Counted from the first letter of the stretch, positions 1 through 8,524 are shown. The stretch: DNA of 64,000 nucleotides from Prevotella sp. P3-122 (GCF_002251365.1 NZ_NPJH01000013.1:124001-188000); one strand, 5' to 3'. Notes: generated from the letters alone by a model not told the origin. Translations and numbers: made by a program.

Positions 1-382
1 CCTGCATGACGTTTGCCGTCTTGCGTCCTACGCCAGGCAACTTCACAAGGTCGCTGACAGCATCGGGCACCTCACCGCCAAAATCGGCGACTATCATCCG
101 CGCCATCTCTACAAGATGCCGTGACTTGGCGTTCGGATAGCTCACGCTTCTGACAAACTCCAAGACATCCTCTGGCTCGGCAGCGGCCATTTCCTTAGCC
201 GTGGGGTATGCAGCAAAGAGAGCCGGCGTGACCTGGTTTACACGCTTGTCGGTACATTGCGCACTCAGGAGGGTGGCACACAACAGCTGGAAAGCATTTC
301 CAAACTCAAGCTCTGTTGTCACCACAGGCATCTGGCTACGGAAATAGTCAAGGACTATCCTATATCTTTCTTTTCTTGTCAT
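1..382 (-). CDS. nth: Endonuclease III, 5' part (cut by window edge)
   Basis: DNA glycosylase/AP lyase of base excision repair that removes oxidised pyrimidines. About 127 N-terminal codons are visible; the gene runs off the left edge. Reading from the ATG at 382, the protein begins MTRKERYRIVLDYF, has LLSAQCTDKRVNQVT near residues 35-50 (the family has LLSAQATD there) and reaches the helix-hairpin-helix LPGVGRKTANVM close to the edge. The catalytic Asp and the 4Fe-4S cysteines lie outside the window. It follows rprY on the same strand but is separated from it by a strong hairpin terminator, so it is probably transcribed independently. Confidence 0.93.
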   Translation of the reverse strand, partial: MTRKERYRIVLDYFRSQMPVVTTELEFGNAFQLLCATLLSAQCTDKRVNQVTPALFAAYPTAKEMAAAEPEDVLEFVRSVSYPNAKSRHLVEMARMIVADFGGEVPDAVSDLVKLPGVGRKTANVMQ

Positions 383-448
383 TCTTCGGAAATGTGGTGC
401 AATCTAATTGGAAGCATGATCATCATCTTCCGCATATTGCAATAAAAA

Positions 449-531
449 GGAGTGCCAGGTCGCTTCCTTGCCGTTCATGATAATCAGAACAGGCGGTGGC
501 TGTAAAAGCGGGAAACCCGACCTGGCACTCC
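449..531 (-). terminator. Long-loop hairpin terminator after rprY
   Basis: Perfect 14-bp inverted arms (449-462 and 518-531, core GGAGTGCCAGGTCG) enclose a 55-nt loop. On the minus strand the hairpin is followed by a TTTTTATT tract, as expected for a rho-independent terminator 15 nt past the rprY stop codon. The loop is unusually long for a simple terminator, so a structured small RNA is possible. Confidence 0.75.
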
Positions 532-545
532 ACAACAGAGAACAA

Positions 546-1244
546 TTAATCCTCGTCAGGAGTAATAAGCTTGTAGCCGCGTCCGTGGATGTTGATAATC
601 TCTATCTGGTCATCATCCTTCAGATGCTTGCGCAGCTTGGTGATATACACGTCCATAGACCTTGCATTGAAGTAGTTGTCGTCAATCCAGATGGTCTTCA
701 GGGCATAGTCGCGCTGCAGTATCTCATTGGAATGAGCACACAGCAGAGCCAGCAGCTCGTTCTCCTTCGTTGTGAGCTTGGTCTGCTTCTCGCCGATTGT
801 GAGCAGCTGCTTCTGTGTGTCGAAGGTGAAGCGGCCGATATGGTATACTGTATTCTCGCGGCTCTTCTTGCCCTTTACCCTGCGCAGGATTGCCTCGATG
901 CGCAATACCAGCTCCTCCATGGAGAACGGCTTGGTGATGTAGTCGTCGGCACCAATCTTGAAGCCTTCGAGGATGTCCTCTTTAAGCACCTTGGCAGTAA
1001 GGAAGATGATAGGCATCTCCGCATTCTGCTGTCTGATGTCCTGGGCAAGGGCGAAGCCGTCCTTCTTGGGCATCATAACGTCAAGCACGCAAATGTCGAA
1101 CTTGGCTTTCTGGAACTCCCTGTAGCCAACCTCACCATCGGGGCAAAGCACAGCCTCAAAGCCCTTAGCCTGCAAATACTCGCGAAGCAACATGCCGAGG
1201 TTCTCATCATCCTCGCACAACAAAATTTTAAGATTCTCTTCCAT
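546..1244 (-). CDS. rprY: OmpR-family response regulator (RprY-like)
   Basis: Cytoplasmic DNA-binding response regulator of 232 aa. The receiver domain spans roughly residues 5-120: acidic pair E11-D12-D13, phosphoacceptor D55 in VLDVMMP, T83 in FLTAK and K105 in TKPFS. The C-terminal winged helix (about 130-228) carries the family ending IHGRGYKL. It lies 54 bp downstream of the sensor kinase on the same strand, so the two form an operon in the order kinase-regulator. The sequence resembles the Bacteroides RprY pair member; the symbol is assigned by that resemblance. A hairpin terminator follows the stop. Confidence 0.9.
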   Translation of the reverse strand: MEENLKILLCEDDENLGMLLREYLQAKGFEAVLCPDGEVGYREFQKAKFDICVLDVMMPKKDGFALAQDIRQQNAEMPIIFLTAKVLKEDILEGFKIGADDYITKPFSMEELVLRIEAILRRVKGKKSRENTVYHIGRFTFDTQKQLLTIGEKQTKLTTKENELLALLCAHSNEILQRDYALKTIWIDDNYFNARSMDVYITKLRKHLKDDDQIEIINIHGRGYKLITPDED

Positions 1245-1298
1245 AGTCGTATTGTTTTAAGTTTATATTTAGTTCATTAATCTCTGGAGCAAGCTCCA

Positions 1299-2861
1299 TT
1301 ATTCGTCTTTTATTACTGGCAGCTTTATGGTGAACGTAGTGCCTTTGCCATACTCGCTCTCCACCTTTATCTCGCCGTCGTGCAAGTCAACGACCTTATG
1401 TACGTAGGCAAGTCCGAGTCCGAAGCCTTTGGCATCATGGACATTGCCAGTATGCACACGATAGAACTTATCAAATATCTTCTTCAGGTTCTCCTTCTTG
1501 ATGCCGAGACCAGTGTCCCTTACAGACAGGTACAGGTGGTCGTTGTCGTTCCATGTCCTCAGATAGATGTCTATGGGCTTGTCCTGCTTGCGGTACTTCA
1601 CCGCATTGTCCATCAGGTTGAAGATAACGTTCTGGAAATGCATCTCATCAACGAAGATGGCCGAGTCAATGGCTTCAATCTCGGTATAAATCTTTCCTCC
1701 AGTATGCTCAACCCTCAGCGTGAACGACTTGGCAATGTTCTCCACCATCTCGTTAAGGTCAAGCTCCTTCTTCTTGAACACCGCCTTCTTCTTGTCGAAC
1801 ATCGACATCTGCAGCACCTTCTCCACAAGGAAGCGCAGACGTTTGGTCTCGTCATTTATCACCCCACTGAGATGCCCCAGCATCTGCTGACTCTTGGTGA
1901 CAGACTTGTCGTTGAGCATCTGGGCAGCAAGGGATATGCTGGCTATAGGAGTCTTCAGCTCGTGGGTCATATTGTTGATAAAGTCATTCTTTATCTCCGA
2001 GTACCTTTTCTGTCTGAATATCACCACAATAGTAAAGATAAACGTAACGAGCAAAACCAGAGTGAACACTACCGACGGTATCATGAAGCGAACGCTCGAA
2101 TAGATGTAGCTGCTCATGTCGGGGAAGTGTATCTTCACTATGCCCATCTTGTTGGCAGGGTCGTTCCTGAACAGCACCTGCGAGTAGGTGTACTCCACAC
2201 CGTCGCCTGTATAGTCGGGACATCTGTATACCTCTCTTCCGTCATGGGTGGTAACGGTGAAATGGTATGGAATGTTGATACCGTTGTTCATCAGTTCCGC
2301 CTTCAGGTCCTGGTCGAGGATTCGGAAGTTTATGCGCTCTTTAAGTGGTTTTTCGGATGCCTGATACAGTATCTTGTATACCACCTCGTCAAGGAGTGCC
2401 TTCTGGTAGACATACCGGTTCTTGACAATCTCCTGCAGCGACTTGCTCGCCTCTGTTATGGAGTTCTTGTCCGAGCGCAATATCATTGCCTTGGGCATCT
2501 GTGACGGCCTGGTGGCGATGGTCTTCAGCTCAAACGAGGAATACACTGTGCCGTCCTTGCCCGTCACGGAGTATTGGTGCGACTGCTGGATGGTGCCGTC
2601 AGGCTCACCCGAGCGAGTACCCATGGAGTCTACCCGGAATGCCCTGCGCTCTGTCTCGTTCACATCCTTCTCAAGATACTTCAAGGTCTGGTTCAACTCC
2701 AGGTTCCTTGAAGCCTGATACAGTGCGCGGGTCACCGACTCGTCGAACTGCTCCTTCTTCATATTGGCCATTTCCTGTATGTATGTCAGCTGCAACCCAA
2801 GCAGGATGACAAAGGAAAGCCCCATTATTATGGCTATTGCCCAAATAGTTTTCTTCTTCAT
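1299..2861 (-). CDS. rprX: Membrane sensor histidine kinase (RprX-like)
   Basis: Inner-membrane histidine kinase of 520 aa. A first membrane helix (about residues 6-27) and a second (about 260-282) bracket a roughly 230-residue periplasmic sensor region. The HisKA domain contains the phosphorylatable H300 in MTHELKTPIA. The catalytic domain shows the N box NLMDNAVKY, G1 DTGLGI and G2 GFGLGLAYV. It is cotranscribed with the downstream response regulator, its presumed cognate partner. Three GTTAACA motifs lie just upstream of the start and could be an autoregulatory site. The signal it senses cannot be told from the sequence. Confidence 0.9.
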   Translation of the reverse strand: MKKKTIWAIAIIMGLSFVILLGLQLTYIQEMANMKKEQFDESVTRALYQASRNLELNQTLKYLEKDVNETERRAFRVDSMGTRSGEPDGTIQQSHQYSVTGKDGTVYSSFELKTIATRPSQMPKAMILRSDKNSITEASKSLQEIVKNRYVYQKALLDEVVYKILYQASEKPLKERINFRILDQDLKAELMNNGINIPYHFTVTTHDGREVYRCPDYTGDGVEYTYSQVLFRNDPANKMGIVKIHFPDMSSYIYSSVRFMIPSVVFTLVLLVTFIFTIVVIFRQKRYSEIKNDFINNMTHELKTPIASISLAAQMLNDKSVTKSQQMLGHLSGVINDETKRLRFLVEKVLQMSMFDKKKAVFKKKELDLNEMVENIAKSFTLRVEHTGGKIYTEIEAIDSAIFVDEMHFQNVIFNLMDNAVKYRKQDKPIDIYLRTWNDNDHLYLSVRDTGLGIKKENLKKIFDKFYRVHTGNVHDAKGFGLGLAYVHKVVDLHDGEIKVESEYGKGTTFTIKLPVIKDE

Positions 2862-2889
2862 GTTGGCAAAGATAGCCGATTTCTTAATA

Positions 2890-2939
2890 CGTTAACACTT
2901 TTCCGTTAACAAAATCTCATAATTTGATTATAGTTAACA
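2890..2939. promoter_or_regulatory. GTTAACA direct repeats upstream of rprX
   Basis: CGTTAACA occurs at 2890-2897 and 2904-2911 (14-bp period), and GTTAACA again at 2933-2939. The copies sit 29-78 bp upstream of the rprX start in AT-rich DNA. Spaced direct repeats are typical of OmpR-family regulator sites, so self-regulation by RprY is plausible, but no binding motif for this regulator is known to me. Confidence 0.35.
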
Positions 2940-3139
2940 GATATTGCTATTTTAATTACATATATAAAATTATAATACGATTAACGAGCAATTACCATCA
3001 ATTATTTCATATTATAATATCTTTTGAGTTTGACAAATCCCATATACGCACCCAAAAGAGTACAACCATTGGTCAGGCCGTGGATATATTGCATATTCAT
3101 CAAACTAACATTTAGTAGATTTGGCTTTTAATTACCACT
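2940..3139. other. AT-rich intergenic DNA, no gene seen
   Basis: Together with 2862-2939 this is a 278-bp very AT-rich stretch between the rprX start and the glf remnant. I see no convincing coding frame or RNA gene in it. Confidence 0.6.
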
Positions 3140-3340
3140 TTACCTCAAGCCATGGTTACTGCATTTTTCTTTCAGCCAAGGCCAAACTGTACCTTTTATC
3201 CTCTCAGAATATACGTTGCCGCCAACATGAGGACGTTTGTCAATCACTAAGCAGCGTTTTCCAGCTTGTTTGGCACAGTATGTAAATGTTGCTCCAAATA
3301 ATCCAGAGCCAACAATCAGATAATCATACTTTTTATTCAT
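3140..3340 (-). pseudogene. glf: UDP-galactopyranose mutase N-terminal remnant
   Basis: Only about 66 codons remain of a protein whose full-length family is roughly 370-380 aa. From the ATG at 3340 the fragment starts MNKKYDYLIVGSGLFGATF, the FAD-binding GxGxxG motif of UDP-galactopyranose mutase, followed by CLVIDKRPHVGGNVYSE. Homology then stops and the frame ends in an unrelated tail at 3140. The enzyme makes UDP-galactofuranose for surface glycans; this fragment cannot be active. A 212-bp inverted-repeat element sits 50 bp upstream of its start, suggesting rearrangement by mobile DNA. Confidence 0.75.
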
Positions 3341-3390
3341 AACCATTTGGATTAAAACTAGAACTATTTGCACACCTAATAATATTGCAG

Positions 3391-3602
3391 ACACTGGTGC
3401 CTCTTAATATATTTCAGTCAAAACGGGTTGCACATCAGCCTTGTTTCTGAGCAAAAACTAACTTTCCAATATTCACATCTGCTCCGATTTAGAATCGTAC
3501 GCAAAGGTTGTCATTTCAAAATCCATACAGGGTTAGAAGGCTAAAATGTTATGCATAAGGTGATGTGTTTTGACTTTAGTTAATTTTAAGAGGCACCAGT
3601 GT
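3391..3602. mobile_element. 212-bp MITE-like element with perfect 17-bp terminal inverted repeats
   Basis: The left end 3391-3407 (ACACTGGTGCCTCTTAA) is the exact reverse complement of the right end 3586-3602. Similarity continues inward to a GTCAAAAC block on both sides. Flanks are ATTGCAG on the left and ATTGCTG on the right, a near-perfect 7-bp candidate target duplication. No coding frame is present inside, so it looks like a non-autonomous element mobilised by a transposase elsewhere. I cannot assign the IS family. Confidence 0.7.
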
Positions 3603-3618
3603 ATTGCTGTTTTTGGAA

Positions 3619-4248
3619 TTACGGATTTTCTTTTAACAAAACTAGTTTTTTCGTCCAAGAACCATTGTTCAGATTGCGTACGTATATCGAGTCTACCGTT
3701 GGGAAACGATAGGGTGTCGTGTTTTTTTGTTTTTGACCAAAGGATATACTGAACAGAAAGTCCTTTTCGAACAAACCTCCAGTGATGTTATCCCATGTTT
3801 GATAACGGGACATGGCTTCCTGCCATGAACGGATGTGCCGCTCTACAGGTGCCTTAACAAAACAGTTCTCTGTTTCGCCTTTTTCTGTCCTGATGGGGAT
3901 TAACTTAAACAGTATTGAGTCCTTTTCATGTCGGATTTCCGTCATTGGCAAAACGAAAAAACCGCACTCATAGCCTTCTCGCCCACTATCGAAAACATCT
4001 GTTGTACCCCAAAAGAATCCTTTTTTCAATATACCATTCTCTATATACAGTTCCATATAACTGTCTTCAGGAATCAGATTGGGGTATTCATCAATTGTGG
4101 CGTCATGCCATAAATAAAACAGAGTATCTCTTTCGGTAGCTTCTTGGCCGGCAGCATTCTTTTGGGCGTATAAAGGAAATACGTTCATTAATGCCAAAAC
4201 AACCGCAAGTAGTTTACGGTTGCTGTATCTCAATATGTATGCATCCAT
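3619..4248 (-). CDS. Secreted protein of unknown function
   Basis: Hypothetical protein of 209 aa from the ATG at 4248; upstream ATGs at 4260 and 4263 are also possible. The N-terminus (NRKLLAVVLALMNVFPLYAQ) looks like a signal peptide with cleavage after YAQ, so the product is probably periplasmic or on the surface. I recognise no domain. The start overlaps the 3' end of the M15-peptidase-like gene by 35 bp, so the two were probably cotranscribed. The MITE-like element begins 17 bp past its stop. Confidence 0.6.
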   Translation of the reverse strand: MDAYILRYSNRKLLAVVLALMNVFPLYAQKNAAGQEATERDTLFYLWHDATIDEYPNLIPEDSYMELYIENGILKKGFFWGTTDVFDSGREGYECGFFVLPMTEIRHEKDSILFKLIPIRTEKGETENCFVKAPVERHIRSWQEAMSRYQTWDNITGGLFEKDFLFSISFGQKQKNTTPYRFPTVDSIYVRNLNNGSWTKKLVLLKENP

Positions 4249-5070
4249 TATAACTTTCATCAAAATAGGTAATATTAGGAAACGTGTTTTTTAACTCAGC
4301 AACAAAGCCACTTGGATTTTTTATTTGATTTCTAGAAATGTCCATTATGTTGAGTGTTTTATATTCTTCTGCAGTCATGCAGTGCTTAGATACATTTCTT
4401 GGTCCTTGATTATATATTTCTGCAATCATTGCTGACAAATTATCTGCATCACTATAGTTAGGATTATAAGCTCTTATCACTGCATCACCAGGATTTGCAT
4501 ATAAGTTGAGTTGGGCATCAATACCTGTTTTTTTTATGTTATTTAGCATTGCTTTTGCTTGTTGTTCTGGAGAACGGAAAGTAGATGTAATGATAATCTT
4601 TCCGTAATCTCCTTTGAGGTTGCGTAAAAGATTTCGTGAATATTCAGATATCTCTATATGTGTACCAATAACAAGAGTGTTTCCACTCGTGCTTACAGAT
4701 GTATTACTTCCTAGACTACCACTTCCTGAACTGTTACCTCCACCTTGACTTCCACCATTGTTGTTTCCACCCCCCTACCTTCAGATGGTAGGGAAGAGCT
4801 ATCATCTCCAGAGTTCCCCCATGGGTCACTAATAGAACCCCATGGGTCGCTCCAAGAATCCGAGTCCGAATCGGAAGATCTGCTGGAAGAACCATTTACT
4901 TCTACCTCTTTGGATACGTAGCCCATTCCTTCTACATAGCCGCCATTCCACGTACCGGCATCTAACATGCTGTTAAATTCTTCTTGGGTGTAAGGGTTGC
5001 TGGATGATCCCTTCGCTGCGCTGCCATTGTTACCTTGTGAGCTCGCGCTGTACATTCTAATTGTTTTCAT
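4214..5070 (-). pseudogene. M15-peptidase-like protein, frameshifted in a C6/G6 tract
   Basis: Two frames together encode one product of about 285 codons. From the ATG at 5070 the first frame gives a Ser/Gly/Asp-rich region. It goes out of frame at a six-cytosine run (4770-4775, read as G6) and ends at 4711. The other frame continues from the same tract through a Gly/Ser linker into a domain with ITSTFRSPEQQA, VSKHCMTAEEY, NIMDISRN and a terminal CIHIEIQQP. These resemble the zinc His/Asp/His motifs of D,D-carboxypeptidase-like M15 enzymes. One extra G would restore the frame. It could be decay, phase variation or a sequencing error. Confidence 0.6.
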
Positions 5071-5161
5071 TTCTTTTGATTTTTAAATATAAGAATTATT
5101 TCATATTAGCTTGCTACCTTTTATAAGCAGGCAACAATCTTTTATTAATAGTACAACATAT

Positions 5162-5995
5162 TTACTTTAAATCTGAAATGCGGCAATTCCCGTTCTGTTC
5201 CGACACCATGACTTTTACACGAACGTTCCAGCCATTGGCATCTGCATTGTAACTCAGCTCAAACCAGTTCTTCCCTAAAGGTTTTACCCTTAGCGAGCTG
5301 TACCAGAAAGCATCAAAGTCAGCACATCCTATCAAAGGATCCACCGGACTGCCATCATCCATATACTGCTGTGATAAAGCATTGTATTTTCCCTGCATGT
5401 CAGCAGTACAGTAGGTTTGACGCAACAGTCCGAGCTCCTGCTCTAATGTGGATGGCATTTTCACGTAAGTGTAGGCATAAGTCTTGAAGAATGTTACCAC
5501 GAAGGTTTCCGCATCCTTGCCGTCTTCTACAGACTGTTCAGCTATGTCGAGCAGGCTGTCGCCATAGCTGCTTCCTCCCCAGTAGGGAGTAACGTAGCAG
5601 ATTCGCGTTTTTCCTTCTGCGTCGGTTTTAACCCTTACAGGTATCTTTATGCCAACAGTGTCGCTCTCGTCCCATCGGTACGAGACTTCATACCATGAGC
5701 CTTCCAAATGTCTGCACGCCAAGCTCTGTCTGCCATATTCTGACACATCTTGTGCACGTAGCAGCGGGTCAGAGTCTGTTACCAGTACCAGACGTCCTTT
5801 CTTTTCCTGCATCTCAGGTGTCAAGAAGTCTTGTAGCAACTCCGTTTCTTCTTTCTGGTTGCAAGTCTCGACAGCTTTCATATAACAGGCATAAAACTCT
5901 TTTATCTGTCCTGCCTGAGTCTTTGTCTGAGCCTGCATCTCACTTAAAGACAAAAACGTAAGCAATAGTGGAATGATAATTCTTAATGCGCACAT
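5162..5995 (-). CDS. Secreted two-domain DUF3828-like protein
   Basis: Protein of 277 aa with a signal peptide (MCALRIIIPLLLTFLSLSEMQAQ). The mature part contains two related halves. Residues about 33-130 run FYACYMKAVE ... GSWYEVSYRW and residues about 168-265 run FFKTYAYTYVK ... KNWFELSYN, the pattern of tandem NTF2-like DUF3828 domains. The role is unknown; such proteins are usually periplasmic or surface accessory proteins. It lies 91 bp upstream of the frameshifted peptidase-like gene on the same strand and may head that transcription unit. Confidence 0.7.
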   Translation of the reverse strand: MCALRIIIPLLLTFLSLSEMQAQTKTQAGQIKEFYACYMKAVETCNQKEETELLQDFLTPEMQEKKGRLVLVTDSDPLLRAQDVSEYGRQSLACRHLEGSWYEVSYRWDESDTVGIKIPVRVKTDAEGKTRICYVTPYWGGSSYGDSLLDIAEQSVEDGKDAETFVVTFFKTYAYTYVKMPSTLEQELGLLRQTYCTADMQGKYNALSQQYMDDGSPVDPLIGCADFDAFWYSSLRVKPLGKNWFELSYNADANGWNVRVKVMVSEQNGNCRISDLK

Positions 5996-6175
5996 ATATT
6001 ATCTCCTAAACCTTAATTCCGCAACACTATTTATAAATTTATTTTTAAGTACCTGAGCAACAAAAAGTTCTTGCTTGTGGCAAGCGGCATAGCCGAGCGG
6101 CTCAGGATTTTGCCATGTCAGATTTTTTACCTATCTTAGTGTTGCAAATCAAAATATGTATCAAACCCGACAGAC

Positions 6176-6649
6176 ATGGTAAAGGTAGCAATAAAATCTG
6201 AGAAACTCTCTCCTTTTGGAGGAATTTTTCATATGAGAGAGCAATTTTCCCGTTTTGTGGGTCCAGTTATCGACAAAGTGTTGGGTCTGAGGTGTACGTC
6301 ATACGGCTATCAAAGCGCGAGATTGTGGGTTCTTTGTCAAGTGTCTACTTCTGTGGCAGCGACTGTGTAGAGGAACAATGGTTTCGGCTGGAACAGGCTT
6401 CCAAAATCCTTCATGGGAGAAAACACGGTGTTTCTTCTGCTTACAGCACTCATACGAAACTTCTACAAATATATCATGGAAAGGCTTGACGCAAAGAAGT
6501 TCGGACTCAAAGCAACAAGCCGCATCAAGGCGTTTGTCTTTAAGTTCATCTCTGTGCTAGCAAAGTGGATCAAGAAATCAAGGCAGTATGTGCTCAATAT
6601 CTATTCATGCAACAACGCTTATGCCAATGTGTTCCAGAATGACTTTTGA
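6176..6649 (+). pseudogene. IS1380-family transposase remnant
   Basis: Pieces of a DDE transposase survive in different frames. The N-terminus MVKVAIKSEKLSPFGGIF at 6176 is followed by a shifted frame with VGSLSSVYFCGSDCVEE. The C-terminal part has FLLLTALIRNFYKYIMERLD and KATSRIKAFVFKFISV, up to the stop at 6649. The central several hundred codons, including the catalytic core, are missing; the junction lies near 6378-6422. I recognise the ends as IS1380-type. CCTATCTTAG near 6130 and CTTAGGG near 6663 may be worn terminal repeats, but this is weak. Confidence 0.75.
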
Positions 6650-6862
6650 TAACACCGACAACTTAGGGTCGTGATTCTGCGTATTGCCTCAAGTCGCATG
6701 GTGAGGTAAGGGGTTTTTATGTCTCTTTATGCTGATTTTCTTTGCGTTGAACCATCTTTTGCTACATTGTCGATTGTTTTGGGGCCTTGTGTCATCGTAA
6801 GAGGGTGCTTGCGGATTTGAGGTCTTCTCTTATCCAGAATAGGACTTAACTCAATGCAGATT

Positions 6863-7020
6863 TGCCCATCTCAGACGCAAAGCTTTGCATCCGCCAACGC
6901 AAAGCTTTGCAATCGCCAACGCAAAGCTTTGCAATCACCAATGCAAAGCTTTGCAACCGCCAATGCAAAGCTTTGCAACCGCCAACTGTTTGCAACCGCT
7001 CCCACAAATGTTTACGGGAA
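6863..7020. repeat. GCAAAGCTTTGC palindrome array 1
   Basis: Five 12-bp palindromes GCAAAGCTTTGC (each with a HindIII site) recur at about 20-bp intervals, joined by spacers such as AATCGCCAAC and AACCGCCAAT. The array starts with the leader GCCCATCTCA. It ends with an imperfect copy of a second palindrome (CTCCCACAAATGTTTACGGGA). It lies in noncoding DNA between the IS1380 remnant and the 3' side of fucO. Confidence 0.85.
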
Positions 7021-7259
7021 AGGGCTTACCAGTAAAATAACGTGTCAGTAACGATATAACAATTCTTTTACAAGACGAGAGCGGAGGCCAACAAACTTGT
7101 TTGGTTGGACTTTACCGAGCTCAGCCAAAGGAATAGTCCAAATGAAATGTTTTCCCACTAATCCATAATAATGCTTTTTCAGACACTTTATGGGAAAGGC
7201 TGAAAGGAAAGAAAAAGGAAAACAAGGACAATTAAAAAACAAGGACAATTAAAAAGCAA
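7021..7259. other. Intergenic DNA without a supported gene
   Basis: Between palindrome array 1 and the hairpin after fucO I see no recognisable gene. A 67-codon minus-strand frame (7045-7248) lacks any family signature. A direct repeat of ACAAGGACAATTAAAAA occurs twice around 7222-7256. Confidence 0.5.
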
Positions 7260-7314
7260 GCAAGGGCAAAAGCGTTAATATAGTTCCATTTTGATTAATC
7301 GTTTTTGCCCTTGC
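7260..7314 (-). terminator. Large imperfect hairpin after fucO
   Basis: GCAAGGGCAAAA at 7260 pairs with TTTTTGCCCTTGC ending at 7314, and the pairing extends imperfectly to about 20 bp. It lies 56 bp past the fucO stop and is followed on the minus strand by T-rich sequence. It probably ends the fucO transcript. Confidence 0.6.
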
Positions 7315-7369
7315 AGGCGAGAATTAGCATAAGCAGGCATCTACGCCTTGAATGATTGCTGATCAGAGA

Positions 7370-8524
7370 TTAAAGTATTTTCTTGTATAGGGCAACAATG
7401 TCCTCTCGTGTAACAGGGCGCGGGTTGCCAGGAGTGCAGACATCCTCGATGGCTTGGTCGGCAAGAGCGTCGATGTCTTTCTCTGTAATGCCCAGCTCTG
7501 ACAGATGTGCTGGTATGCCCACAAGCTTGCTGAGGTTCTCTATCTCCGTGCATGCGGCATCTGCGGCCTCCTCCTGAGTCATTCCCTCCTTGTAGACGCC
7601 TACAGCCTTGGCTATGTCCACATACTTGGGTAGGGCAGCGGGGGCGTTGAAGCGCATTACCGTAGGCAGGAGCATAGCGCATGCCACTCCGTGAGGCACG
7701 TCGTGAAGGGCACTCAGCGGATGTGCCATACCATGGTCTACTCCAAGACCGACGTTGGAGAATGCCATGCCGGCAACATACTGTGCAACAGCCATGCCGT
7801 CGCGGCCAACAGGGTTGGTAGGCTCGTTGACAGCCAATGGCAGATAGCGGTGTATCATCTCAATGGCCTTGATCTCGAACATGTCGCTAAGTTCCCACGC
7901 ACCCTTGGTAATGAGTCCCTCAATGGCATGGGTCATGGCGTCCATACCCGTAGCGGCGGTAAGGCTCTTTGGCAGCGAGTACATAAGCTCGGCATCGATG
8001 ATGGCAACACACGGGATGTCGTTGGGGTCTACGCATACCATCTTCTTCTGTTTTGTCTCGTCGATGATAACATAGTTGATGGTGGTTTCGGCAGCCGTAC
8101 CGGCTGTTGTCGGCAACGCAATGATTGGCACGGTCTTCTTCTTTGTGTCTGCAACCCCCTCAAGAGAAACCACGTCGGCAAACTCGGGGTTGTTGCATAC
8201 AATGCCTATGCCCTTGGCGGTATCCATAGACGAGCCTCCACCGATGGCTACGATGAAATCGGCCCCGGCCTGCTTGCATGCCTCGACACCATTCTTGACA
8301 TTTGTTACTGTAGGGTTAGGCTTCACGTCATCGTAAATGGCATAAGGAATGGCGGCCTCGTCGAGAACGTCGAGAACCATCTTTGCCACACCGAACTTCA
8401 TAAGTCCCTTGTCTGTTACGACAAGAGCTTTCTTGAAGCCGAGACGCTGTACTACTCCCGGCAACTCCTTGCGTGCGCCAGGACCAAAATAAGACACTTC
8501 GTTTAAAATAAATCTGTTCACCAT
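7370..8524 (-). CDS. fucO: Lactaldehyde reductase, iron-dependent alcohol dehydrogenase
   Basis: Group III iron-containing dehydrogenase of 384 aa that reduces L-lactaldehyde to 1,2-propanediol with NADH, the anaerobic end step of fucose and rhamnose breakdown. The sequence aligns end to end with E. coli FucO: MVNRFILNEVSYFGPGA, the NAD-binding GGGSSMDTAKG near residues 95-105 and LPTTAGTAAETT. The iron ligands are D195 and H199 in GMDAMTHAIEG, H264 in VDHGMAHP and H278 in HDVPHG. No fucose or rhamnose catabolic genes are nearby, so the substrate is inferred from the family. It is the last gene of a minus-strand run, 40 bp after the TPR gene. Confidence 0.93.
   Translation of the reverse strand: MVNRFILNEVSYFGPGARKELPGVVQRLGFKKALVVTDKGLMKFGVAKMVLDVLDEAAIPYAIYDDVKPNPTVTNVKNGVEACKQAGADFIVAIGGGSSMDTAKGIGIVCNNPEFADVVSLEGVADTKKKTVPIIALPTTAGTAAETTINYVIIDETKQKKMVCVDPNDIPCVAIIDAELMYSLPKSLTAATGMDAMTHAIEGLITKGAWELSDMFEIKAIEMIHRYLPLAVNEPTNPVGRDGMAVAQYVAGMAFSNVGLGVDHGMAHPLSALHDVPHGVACAMLLPTVMRFNAPAALPKYVDIAKAVGVYKEGMTQEEAADAACTEIENLSKLVGIPAHLSELGITEKDIDALADQAIEDVCTPGNPRPVTREDIVALYKKIL

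Noticed and set aside
468..1280. 270-codon plus-strand open frame opposite rprY
   Set aside because: Antisense shadow of a clear response regulator; no family signature. The same applies to long antisense frames over rprX, fucO, the TPR gene, radA, nqrF and susC.
2867..2874. TATCTTTG (minus strand) as the rprX -7 element
   Set aside because: It lies only 6 bp from the start codon and has no matching TTTG at about 20 bp, so the transcript would be leaderless.
4769..4776. Programmed -1 frameshift at the G6 tract
   Set aside because: The local sequence does not form a standard X-XXY-YYZ slippery heptamer in the incoming frame; homopolymer indel is simpler.
6060..6120. Possible tRNA-like stretch (GGCATAGCCGAGCGGCTCAGG)
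   Set aside because: Lacks an acceptor stem and T-arm; it precedes the IS1380 remnant and looks like element flank.
7045..7248. 67-codon minus-strand frame next to array 1
   Set aside because: No recognisable domain, no promoter, and low-complexity sequence at its N-terminus.
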